This document shows positions 1-5,844 of a stretch of DNA of 8,695 nucleotides, one piece after another; within the stretch, counting starts at the first letter, position 1; every line of letters starts with the position of its first letter. The notes under the pieces are model-generated. The model worked only from the letters and a program-made list of their open reading frames with translations. It was not told where the DNA came from and ran no database searches. The position numbers and the translations under genes are program-made. Source of the DNA: an uncultured Actinomycetes bacterium (lineage in GTDB: Bacteria > Actinomycetota > Thermoleophilia > Solirubrobacterales > Thermoleophilaceae); assembly GCA_946481495.1 (NCBI GenBank), contig CAMLNW010000110.1:1-8695 (forward strand), given 5' to 3'.

Positions 1-1218
1 TCGCATGATCGTGTTCATCCCGGTCGCGACACCGGTCTCGGACTGCTTGACCGCCTCGACGATCAGATTCGCCATCGCCGCGAACGACAGGCCGATGCCC
101 ACGCCGAGCAGCGCCACACCGAAGACGATCTGCCACGGGTGCTCGTGCATCAGCGCCAGCCAGAGGAACGAGCACGACGCCGTGATCGTCCCGAGCAGCA
201 CCGGCACGCGCGAGCCGACCCGCGTCCCGAGCCAGCCCGACACCGGACCGGCGATCAGCATGATCACCGTCGAGGGCAGCAGGAACAACCCAGCCTCGGT
301 GACCGAGGCGCCGAAGCCGTAGCCGACGATCTCCGGCGTCTGGACGAACTGCGGCGTGAGGATGAACGAGCCGAACATCCCGAAGCCGACCAGCAACGCG
401 GTCAGGTTGGTCGTCCAGACCCCGCGCCGGCGCATCATCCGCATGTCGACCAGGGGCGCGTCAACGCGCGTCTCGAACCAGCTCCAAATCGCCAAGATCG
501 CGACGCCGCCCCCGAGCACGCCGACCGTCTGCGCCGACTCCCAGCCCCACGAGTTGCCCTCGCTGACCGCGAGCAGCACCGACGCGAGCCCGGCCGACAG
601 CAGCGCCGCCCCGCCCCAGTCGATCCGCGCCGGCGCGCGCACCGGCGACTCCGGCACCCATAGCTTCGTCGCGACCAGCGCACCCGCCACCACGACGAAC
701 GCCAGCCAGAAGATCCACTCGTAGGCGAGGTGGTCGACGATCAGGCCGCTGAGCACCAGGCCCGCGCCGCCGCCGATACCGAACGTCGCGCTGATCAGCC
801 CGATCGCGGTCGCGACCTTCTCGCGCGGGAACTCGTCGCGGATGATCCCGAAGGCAAGCGGGAAGACGGCGCCGCCCAGCCCCTGGACCGCCCGGCCGAT
901 CACCAGCAGCTCGATCGAGTGCGACAGCGCCGAGATCAGCAGCCCGGTACCGAAGGCGATCAGCGTCACGGTCAGCATCCGCTCCTTGCCGAACATGTCG
1001 CCGAGCCGGCCGACGATCGGCGTCGCGATCGAGGCGGTCAGCAGGTAGACGGTCAGCACCCAGGTGACCTGGGTCTGCGAGACGCCGAGGTCGTGCTGGA
1101 TCTCGGGCAGCGCCGGCGCGACCATCGTCTGCGAGATCGCGTAGGCCATCGCCGCCGTCGCGAGCACGGCGAGCGTGATGTTGGGGTGCAGCCGTCCGGT
1201 GTCGTCGCGGGTGGTCAC
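1..1218 (-). CDS. DHA2-family MFS drug exporter (14-TM type), C-terminus cut by window edge
   Basis: This gene encodes a proton-coupled multidrug exporter of the major facilitator superfamily, placed in the inner membrane. Reading from 1218 gives 406 codons without a stop, and the frame leaves the window at base 1. Twelve hydrophobic segments are visible, beginning at about residues 13, 50, 80 and 105, so about two of the 14 expected for DHA2/EmrB-QacA proteins lie outside. The motif A-like loop GRLGDMFGKER is at residues 70-80, and a Gly-rich segment at about 145-160 sits where antiporter motif C lies. The last residues seen, GMNTIMR, match a segment often found near TM13 of this family. The GTG start is chosen because it overlaps the TGA of marR (GTGA, 4 bases), which implies translational coupling. 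Family assignment is strong; the substrate cannot be read from sequence. Confidence 0.9.
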   Translation of the reverse strand, partial: MTTRDDTGRLHPNITLAVLATAAMAYAISQTMVAPALPEIQHDLGVSQTQVTWVLTVYLLTASIATPIVGRLGDMFGKERMLTVTLIAFGTGLLISALSHSIELLVIGRAVQGLGGAVFPLAFGIIRDEFPREKVATAIGLISATFGIGGGAGLVLSGLIVDHLAYEWIFWLAFVVVAGALVATKLWVPESPVRAPARIDWGGAALLSAGLASVLLAVSEGNSWGWESAQTVGVLGGGVAILAIWSWFETRVDAPLVDMRMMRRRGVWTTNLTALLVGFGMFGSFILTPQFVQTPEIVGYGFGASVTEAGLFLLPSTVIMLIAGPVSGWLGTRVGSRVPVLLGTITASCSFLWLALMHEHPWQIVFGVALLGVGIGLSFAAMANLIVEAVKQSETGVATGMNTIMR

Positions 1219-1676
1219 AGCTGCTCGATCGCCTCCGCCAGCCGCGGCAGCAGCCGCTCGGCCTGGGCGCGCTCGTCCGGGGTCAGCTGCGCGTAGATCT
1301 GCTCACGGGCGCCGGCGACGCGCGCGTGCGCCTTGGCGAGCGCGCGGCGGCCCTTCGGGGTCGGCCGCACCTCCATCCGGCGGCGGTCCGCGGCGGCGCG
1401 CTCGCGCTTGACGATCCCGTCCAGCTCCAACCCGTCGAGCATCCGCGTCGCCGACGGCGACGACACCCCCGCCGCCCGCGCGAGCTCGCCGACGGTCAGC
1501 GACGGCGCGTCCTCGAGCGCGGCCAGCAGCCGGTACTGCGACGGCGTCAATCCCGCGCCCGGCTGGTCGGCGGCGCGCGAGCGCGCGTGGCGCACGGCGG
1601 CGGCGAACTGCTCCCAGGCGGCGTCGAAGCGCTCGCGCTTGGCGTTCTTCTTGGTGGCTACCGGAGCTGAAGTCAC
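1215..1676 (-). CDS. MarR-family winged-helix transcriptional repressor
   Basis: This 153-residue protein has the normal MarR length. Helical dimerisation segments lie at both ends. The winged helix-turn-helix is at about residues 42-113: LTVGELARAAGVSSPSATRM (60-79) is the helix-turn-helix, and ADRRRMEVRPT (96-106) is the wing, with the DRR signature typical of the family. The N-terminus is basic (KKNAKRER). MarR proteins usually repress their own operon and release DNA when a small phenolic or drug-like ligand binds. The next gene in the same operon is an MFS exporter overlapping by 4 bases, so it is the likely target. The GTG start at 1676 is chosen because the nearby ATG at 1678 is out of frame and stops at once. 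No Shine-Dalgarno is visible, and the start lies at the edge of a long palindrome, so autoregulation from a leaderless mRNA is likely. Confidence 0.92.
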   Translation of the reverse strand: MTSAPVATKKNAKRERFDAAWEQFAAAVRHARSRAADQPGAGLTPSQYRLLAALEDAPSLTVGELARAAGVSSPSATRMLDGLELDGIVKRERAAADRRRMEVRPTPKGRRALAKAHARVAGAREQIYAQLTPDERAQAERLLPRLAEAIEQL

Positions 1677-1714
1677 ATAGATAGCCTAGCTAATGATTAG
1701 CCAGGCTATCTATG
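1676..1714. promoter_or_regulatory. Near-perfect 39-bp palindrome: probable MarR operator
   Basis: The two arms are CATAGATAGCCTAGCTAAT (1676-1694) and ATTAGCCAGGCTATCTATG (1696-1714) around a central G at 1695. They are complementary at 17 of 19 positions; the mismatched pair positions are 1688/1702 and its neighbour-equivalent in the arm centre, where the A faces C. The inner core is of the TAGCTAAT/ATTAGCCA type, like many MarR operators. The site lies between the ThDP gene (stop at 1734) and marR, and includes the first base of the marR GTG. It is A+T-rich against a very G+C-rich background. Binding by the neighbouring MarR is inference from position and symmetry. As RNA it would fold into a long hairpin and could also help end the upstream transcript. 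Confidence 0.85.
1683..1688 (-). promoter_or_regulatory. Possible -10 box of marR-MFS operon (leaderless)
   Basis: On the minus strand TAGGCT fits the actinobacterial -10 pattern TAnnnT and ends six bases before the marR GTG, so transcription would begin at about the first base of the start codon. It lies wholly within the palindrome, which would let a bound repressor block RNA polymerase directly. No convincing -35 hexamer is seen, and the absence of a Shine-Dalgarno is the second hint of a leaderless message. This is a prediction from spacing only. Confidence 0.4.
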
Positions 1715-1733
1715 ATCTACGTCACAGAACGGC

Positions 1734-3383
1734 TCAGGCCAGGTTCGACCGGCGCGGGTAGACGACCGACGGATCGGTCAGCACGTTGACCAGCGCCGGC
1801 TTCCCGCTCGCGAACGCCCGCTCCAGCGCCGGCTTCAGCTCCTCCGGCCGCGACACCAGCTCCCCGTGCCCGCCGAGCGCCTCGACCACCTGGTCGTAAC
1901 GGCACTCCGACTGCAGCTCGGCCGCGACCGAGTAGCCGTAGAGGAACTCCATCGGGTGCTTCTCGAGCGCCCAGATGCCGTTGTTGCCCATCACCGCGAC
2001 TACCGGCACGTTGTGGCGCACGAGCGTGTCGAACTCCATCCCGCTGAAGCCGAACGCGCCGTCGCCGAGCAGCAGGCAGACCTGACGATCCGGGTTCGCC
2101 AGCTTCGCCGCCAGCGCGTAGCCGGGACCGGCGCCGAGGCAACCGTACGGCCCCGGGTCCATCCAGCAGCCCGGCTCGTAGGTGTCGATCACGCGACCGG
2201 CGTAGGAGACGAAGTCGCCGCCGTCGCCGATCACGATCGCGTTGCGGTCGAGCACCTGCGCCAGCTCGTTGTAGAGCCGCATCGGATGCAGCGGCGCGCG
2301 CGGGTCGTTGAGCTCCTCCTGCTCGGCGGCACGCTTCTCGTTCTCGCCCGCCTGCAGCGCCTCGATCCAGCCCGAGCGGTCGGGACCGCCAGCCGCTGCC
2401 TCGCGCAGCGCGTCGAGCGTCGCCGGCACGCCGCCGACCAGATCGACGGCGACCTCGCGCGGATGCGCTCGCTCGGGCGCGCAGGAGTCGATCGCAATGA
2501 TCTTCGTCTCCTCGCCGAACGAGTCGCCGAAGCCGAGCCGGAAGTCCATCGGCACGCCGATCACCAGCGCGACGTCGGCGCCCTTGAGCCCCTGCCCACG
2601 CGCCCGCGAGAAGGCGAGCTCGTGGTCGGCCGGGATGCAGCCGCGCCCCAGACCGTTGACGAACACCGGAATCCGCAGCTCCTCGGCGATCGCCCGCAGC
2701 GCGTGCTCGCCATGCGCCCAGTAGAGACCGCTGCCGGCCATGATCACCGGCCGCTCAGCGCCGCGCAGCAGCTCGGCCGCCGCCTCGACGCCCTCGGCCG
2801 CCGGGACCAGCAGCGGGTCGACCTCGGACGCGGGACCGTCGGCATCGACGTCGACGTCCATGAAGACGTAGTCCATCGGGAAGTCGAGGAACGTCGGGCC
2901 ACCGGGCGGACCGGCGGCCGCGGCAAGCGCCTCGTCCATCAGGGCGGGAATCTCGGCCGTCGACTCGGCCGTCTTCGCGAGCCGCGCCAGCGGTGCGACG
3001 AACGGGACGTGGTCGATCTCCTGGAGCGAGCCCATCCCCCAACGCAGCGCCGGCGCGCGGCCGCCCAGCACGACCATCGGCGAGCGGTTCATCAGCGCCG
3101 AGCCGAGCGGGCTCATCGCATTGGTGACACCCGGACCGGCGGTAACCGCGCAGACGCCCGGCTCGCGCGTCGCCTTCGCCCAGCCCTCGGCCGCGAACGC
3201 CGCCGACTGCTCGTGACGGGTGTCGACGATGTCGATCCCCTCCTCTCGACAGCCGTCGTAGATCGGGAAGATGTGCCCGCCGGAAAGGGTGAACAGCTTG
3301 GTCACGCCGTGCGCTTTGAGGCGCTTCGCGATCAGCCTCCCTCCGTGCAGCCTTGCCTCGGTCTCCTGCTCCGTAGTCCCCAT
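1734..3383 (-). CDS. ilvG: Thiamine-diphosphate enzyme, IlvG-like acetolactate synthase family
   Basis: This 549-residue protein has the three-domain layout of ThDP-dependent acetolactate synthase/2-hydroxyacyl-CoA lyase enzymes. The N-terminal pyrimidine-binding domain (about 12-180) carries the cofactor-activating Glu58 in RHEQ and the loop TAGPGVTN (81-88). The central domain is at about 195-330. The C-terminal diphosphate-binding domain (about 365-540) has [11 protein letters not shown] starting at G440 and ending the metal motif at N467-N468. From memory it resembles mycobacterial IlvG (Rv1820) closely, including [20 protein letters not shown] (109-128) and the ending YPRRSNLA. No regulatory subunit (IlvN) or other branched-chain genes are nearby, so biosynthetic acetolactate synthase activity is uncertain; an acyl-CoA lyase or other carboligase role is possible. 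ATG at 3383 follows a TAnnnT box without a Shine-Dalgarno. It is divergent from an oxidoreductase 32 bp away. Confidence 0.88.
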   Translation of the reverse strand: MGTTEQETEARLHGGRLIAKRLKAHGVTKLFTLSGGHIFPIYDGCREEGIDIVDTRHEQSAAFAAEGWAKATREPGVCAVTAGPGVTNAMSPLGSALMNRSPMVVLGGRAPALRWGMGSLQEIDHVPFVAPLARLAKTAESTAEIPALMDEALAAAAGPPGGPTFLDFPMDYVFMDVDVDADGPASEVDPLLVPAAEGVEAAAELLRGAERPVIMAGSGLYWAHGEHALRAIAEELRIPVFVNGLGRGCIPADHELAFSRARGQGLKGADVALVIGVPMDFRLGFGDSFGEETKIIAIDSCAPERAHPREVAVDLVGGVPATLDALREAAAGGPDRSGWIEALQAGENEKRAAEQEELNDPRAPLHPMRLYNELAQVLDRNAIVIGDGGDFVSYAGRVIDTYEPGCWMDPGPYGCLGAGPGYALAAKLANPDRQVCLLLGDGAFGFSGMEFDTLVRHNVPVVAVMGNNGIWALEKHPMEFLYGYSVAAELQSECRYDQVVEALGGHGELVSRPEELKPALERAFASGKPALVNVLTDPSVVYPRRSNLA

Positions 3384-3389
3384 CCGACG

Positions 3390-3407
3390 ATCCTAAGGGT
3401 TTAGGGT
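3390..3407. promoter_or_regulatory. Back-to-back -10 boxes in a 32-bp divergent promoter
   Basis: The whole gap between the ThDP gene and the oxidoreductase gene is 3384-3415. On the minus strand TAGGAT (3395 to 3390) ends six bases before the ATG at 3383. On the plus strand TAGGGT (3402-3407) ends eight bases before the ATG at 3416. Both fit TAnnnT and put transcription starts at or next to the start codons, so both mRNAs could be leaderless. The boxes are part of a small inverted repeat, CCTAA (3392-3396) and TTAGG (3401-3405) with a 4-base spacer. Any -35 elements would lie in the opposite gene's start region, so the two promoters overlap. Confidence 0.5.
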
Positions 3408-3415
3408 CACCCGCC

Positions 3416-4429
3416 ATGAGCGCAACCACACGGGAGATCCGCCTCGCCGCACGTCCCGACGGCGAGCCGAAAGACACTGACTTCGAGCTCGCCGAGACGC
3501 CGCTGCCCGAACCCGGCCCCGGTGAGATGCTGATCCGCAACAGCTACCTCTCGGTCGACCCATACATGCGCGGCCGGATGCGCGACGTGAAGTCCTACCT
3601 GCCGCCGTTCGAGGTCGGCAAGGTCATGGACGGCGGCGCCGTCGGCCAGGTGATCGCCTCCAACGGCGGTCCGCTCGAGGAGGGCGCCTGGGTCCAGCAT
3701 TTGTCTGGTTGGCGCGAGCATGCGGTGATCGACGGCGGTTACCCGGTCGACCCCGCCATGGGTCCGATATCCGCGTCGCTAGGCGTGCTCGGCATGCCCG
3801 GCCTGACCGCCTACGCCGGCCTGTTCGACGTCGCCAACCTCCAGGAGGGTGAGACGATCTTCGTATCGGCGGCCGCCGGCGCGGTCGGCAGCGCCGCCGG
3901 ACAGATGGCGCGGCTGCGCGGCGCCGGCCGCGTGATCGGCAGCGCCGGCTCGCCCGAGAAGGTTGCCTGGCTGACCGAGGAGCTCGGCTTCGACGCCGCG
4001 TTCAACTACAAGGAGACGCCGGTCGCCGACGCGCTGCGCGAGCACGCGCCGAAAGGGATCGACGTCTACTTCGACAATGTCGGCGGCGACCACCTGTCGG
4101 CGGCGCTGGGGCGGATGCGCCTACACGGCCGGATCGCACTCTGTGGTGCGGTCGCCCAGTACAACGAGGAGCAGCCACAGCCAGGCCCAGACAACTTCCT
4201 CGCGACGCTGCCGCTGCGCCTGACGATCCGCGGCTTCATCGTCCTCGACCACTTCCACCTGATGACGAAGTTCCTCGAGGAGGCGAGCGCCTGGGTCCGC
4301 TCCGGCGAGCTGCGCTACCGCGAGACGATCGTCGACGGGATCGAGAACATGCCGGCAGCCTTCAACGGCCTGTTGTCCGGCGACAACATCGGCAAGATGC
4401 TGATCAAGGTCGGTCCCGACGCGGCCTGA
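3416..4429 (+). CDS. Zinc-independent MDR oxidoreductase, CurA/LTB4-dehydrogenase type, NADPH-dependent
   Basis: This 337-residue protein belongs to the medium-chain dehydrogenase/reductase family, in the branch of prostaglandin/leukotriene B4 reductases and CurA. Such enzymes usually reduce the C=C bond of alpha,beta-unsaturated ketones or aldehydes with NADPH in the cytosol. The N-terminal GroES-like domain (about 1-130) has SVDPYMRGRM (46-55), typical of this branch, and lacks the Cys/His zinc ligands of alcohol dehydrogenases. The Rossmann domain follows, with AAAGAVGSAAGQ (152-163) and GSAGSPEK (175-182), whose Lys fits binding of the NADP 2'-phosphate. FDNVGGDHL (199 onward in the next strand) is also typical. 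Full length for the family (about 330-345). The ATG follows a TAGGGT box with no Shine-Dalgarno. Substrate unknown; the divergent ThDP enzyme may be co-regulated. Confidence 0.92.
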   Translation: MSATTREIRLAARPDGEPKDTDFELAETPLPEPGPGEMLIRNSYLSVDPYMRGRMRDVKSYLPPFEVGKVMDGGAVGQVIASNGGPLEEGAWVQHLSGWREHAVIDGGYPVDPAMGPISASLGVLGMPGLTAYAGLFDVANLQEGETIFVSAAAGAVGSAAGQMARLRGAGRVIGSAGSPEKVAWLTEELGFDAAFNYKETPVADALREHAPKGIDVYFDNVGGDHLSAALGRMRLHGRIALCGAVAQYNEEQPQPGPDNFLATLPLRLTIRGFIVLDHFHLMTKFLEEASAWVRSGELRYRETIVDGIENMPAAFNGLLSGDNIGKMLIKVGPDAA

Positions 4430-4444
4430 CCCGACGCGCGCGCT

Positions 4445-4467
4445 CGGCTCGCCGCTAAGGCGAGTCG
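4445..4467. terminator. Hairpin between convergent genes, possible two-way terminator
   Basis: CTCGCC (4448-4453) and GGCGAG (4459-4464) pair around the 5-base loop GCTAA. Three further pairs outside, one of them G-U, extend the stem to nine. The loop holds the TAG stop of the phosphatase gene (4455-4457, minus strand). It stands between the convergent stops of the oxidoreductase (4429) and the phosphatase (4455). Neither side has a U-run, so intrinsic termination is only a possibility, though hairpins without U-runs are common in high-G+C actinobacteria. Confidence 0.4.
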
Positions 4468-5591
4468 TTCGCGTGCCGTAGCGCCGGCGGCGGCCAGAGA
4501 CCGACCGTCGGCGGGCGGCTGGCTGCCGTGCCGATGCTAACGACGTTGCCCGGCAGCACCGCGGCGATCGGTCGCGGGGAGGCGAACGCCACGTCAAGCA
4601 CCTCGGTCTGCTCTCGCGCACCGCGGCGTTTCGCATCCGGGCCCGCCTCGGCGACAAGCCAGGGTCGCTCCGCCTCGCCGACGTGACAGGCGGCTAGGAA
4701 CTGCTCGGCGAGCCCGCTCGACGCCTCGTCGGCGTCGATCTCCAGCTGCTCGTGACGCGCGCCCGCCTCGCCGGTCGCACCGGTCGGCCGGATCAACACC
4801 GCGGCCATGTCGTCGGTCACGACCCTTGCCTCTGTAGCGACCCGTTCGAGCAGCTCGCTCGCCGGCGCCGTCGGGCCGAGCTGCTCGACGAAGTCGCCGA
4901 GCCGCGGCCGGCCGAGGATCCGCGTCGCCTTGCGCGCCTCGGCGAGACCGTCGGTGTAGAGGCAGATCACGGCGCCCGGACGCAGCGGCAACGTCGTCTG
5001 GCGCAGACCAGTCTTGAGGTCGAGCCCGATCGGCGGCGATGAGGCCGCGAGCACGGCCTCGGGCCGCTCCGGTCCGACGACGAGCGGCGGCGGGTGGCCG
5101 GCGCTGGCATAGACGAGCGAGCTCGTCGCTGGGTCGTGCACGGCGATCACGGCGGTCGCGAAGACTCCGTCGTCGAGATGCTGGCTGATCACCGGGCCGG
5201 CGACCTGGAGTGCCTCACGCGGCTCCATGCCGGCCTCGAGGTAGGCGCGCAGCGTGAAGCGCATGAAGGCGGTCTGGGCGACCGCCTCGCGGCCATGCCC
5301 GGAGACATCGCCGAGGATGAACGCCGCCCGGTTGCCCGGCAGCGTCAGCGCATCGTAGAAGTCGCCGCCAGCGCCCATTCCCTCCGACGGCCGGTAGGCG
5401 ACCGACGTGCGTACGGCGCCGAGCTGTTCGGGTACCGGCGGCAGCAAGGCCCGCTGCAACAGACCGACTTCCTCGAGCAGGCTGGCGCGTTGATCGCTCA
5501 GCCGACGGGCGCGCGCGGACGCGAGCAAGTAACAGACCGTGAGCGCCAGCAGCGAAGCCAGCGCCACGAGTAGCGGCGCGCCCGAACCCAT
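4455..5591 (-). CDS. Membrane-anchored PP2C/SpoIIE-type (RsbU-like) serine phosphatase
   Basis: From ATG 5591 the protein has 378 residues. One membrane helix lies at about 5-24 (PLLVALASLLALTVCYLL), followed by a short coiled region ending in LQRALLPPVPEQL (45-57), the usual linker before this catalytic domain. The SpoIIE-type PP2C domain (about 60-268) has the metal-binding motifs GGDFYD (75-80), GDVSGHG (94-100), SAGHPPP (163-169), LYTDGLAEAR (211-220) and DDMA (260-263), so it should be an active Mn/Mg-dependent phosphatase. Relatives dephosphorylate anti-sigma-factor antagonists in partner-switching pathways. No PAS, GAF or HAMP input domain is present. About 110 residues after the catalytic domain are unrecognised. 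The frame is open up to ATG 5699, but that start lies inside the tRNA; ATG 5660 is possible (adds 23 residues). 5591 is preferred because the membrane helix follows at once. No clear Shine-Dalgarno. Confidence 0.88.
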   Translation of the reverse strand: MGSGAPLLVALASLLALTVCYLLASARARRLSDQRASLLEEVGLLQRALLPPVPEQLGAVRTSVAYRPSEGMGAGGDFYDALTLPGNRAAFILGDVSGHGREAVAQTAFMRFTLRAYLEAGMEPREALQVAGPVISQHLDDGVFATAVIAVHDPATSSLVYASAGHPPPLVVGPERPEAVLAASSPPIGLDLKTGLRQTTLPLRPGAVICLYTDGLAEARKATRILGRPRLGDFVEQLGPTAPASELLERVATEARVVTDDMAAVLIRPTGATGEAGARHEQLEIDADEASSGLAEQFLAACHVGEAERPWLVAEAGPDAKRRGAREQTEVLDVAFASPRPIAAVLPGNVVSIGTAASRPPTVGLWPPPALRHANDSP

Positions 5592-5654
5592 GAGTTCACA
5601 TCGACCTGGGCCAAGCGGCGGATGAGAGCCGCCCGTTCCCGTCGAACGTCCGTC

Positions 5655-5660
5655 TACCAT
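5655..5660 (+). promoter_or_regulatory. Candidate -10 box for the tRNA-Leu gene
   Basis: TACCAT fits TAnnnT and ends six bases before the first base of the mature tRNA, so the transcript would have almost no 5' leader. No clear -35 hexamer is seen 16-18 bases upstream. The box also covers the alternative ATG (5660) of the phosphatase on the other strand, which is a small argument against that start. Confidence 0.4.
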
Positions 5661-5666
5661 CGTCTG

Positions 5667-5750
5667 GCCCGGGTAGCCGAATTGGTCCAGGCAGCGCACT
5701 TAAAATGCGCGACCCCTCGGGGTGTGCGGGTTCGAATCCCGTCCCGGGCA
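5667..5750 (+). tRNA. tRNA-Leu, anticodon UAA
   Basis: The full class II cloverleaf can be drawn. The acceptor stem GCCCGGG (5667-5673) pairs perfectly with CCCGGGC (5743-5749), and A5750 is the discriminator. The D stem is GCC/GGC (5676-5678 with 5690-5692) with the GG of the D loop at 5684-5685. The anticodon stem GCGCA/TGCGC (5694-5698 with 5706-5710) closes the loop CTTAAAA, so the anticodon is TAA (5701-5703). A long variable arm with CCCC/GGGG follows, as expected for leucine. The T arm is GCGGG/CCCGT around TTCGAAT (5731-5737). CCA is not encoded. It should read UUA and, by wobble, UUG. In Streptomyces the same isoacceptor is BldA. Confidence 0.96.
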
Positions 5751-5800
5751 CTACAACCGAAGAAGCACTCAACTCAACCTGAGCGCAACAAACGTCCCGC

Positions 5801-5806
5801 TACCGT
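5801..5806 (+). promoter_or_regulatory. Weak candidate -10 box for the sigma-factor gene
   Basis: TACCGT fits TAnnnT and lies 38 bases before the GTG start, which would leave a leader of about 30 bases carrying the weak Shine-Dalgarno AGGG (5835-5838). A CTGAGC 16 bases upstream is a poor -35. Read-through from the tRNA is an alternative, because no strong terminator lies in 5751-5844; only a short imperfect stem around CTCA/TGAG is seen there. Confidence 0.25.
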
Positions 5807-5844
5807 GTCTCAAAGGCCGGGAACGGGTACTCCCAGGGTGAGAC

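Noticed and set aside
139..1296. Plus-strand open frames opposite the MFS exporter
   Set aside because: They have low-complexity Arg/Asp/His/Gln composition typical of antisense frames, while the minus strand gives a continuous twelve-helix MFS protein.
1866..3404. Long plus-strand open frame of 512 codons opposite the ThDP-enzyme gene
   Set aside because: It is rich in Arg, His, Asp and Val with no recognisable domain. It is the usual mirror frame of a G+C-rich gene, and the opposite strand encodes a full, motif-complete enzyme.
5592..5699. Longer N-terminus for the PP2C phosphatase (ATG 5699 or 5660)
   Set aside because: The first lies within the tRNA gene. The second is covered by the probable tRNA -10 box, and both add a Gly/Pro-rich leader before the membrane helix without a ribosome-binding site. 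ATG 5660 is not fully excluded.
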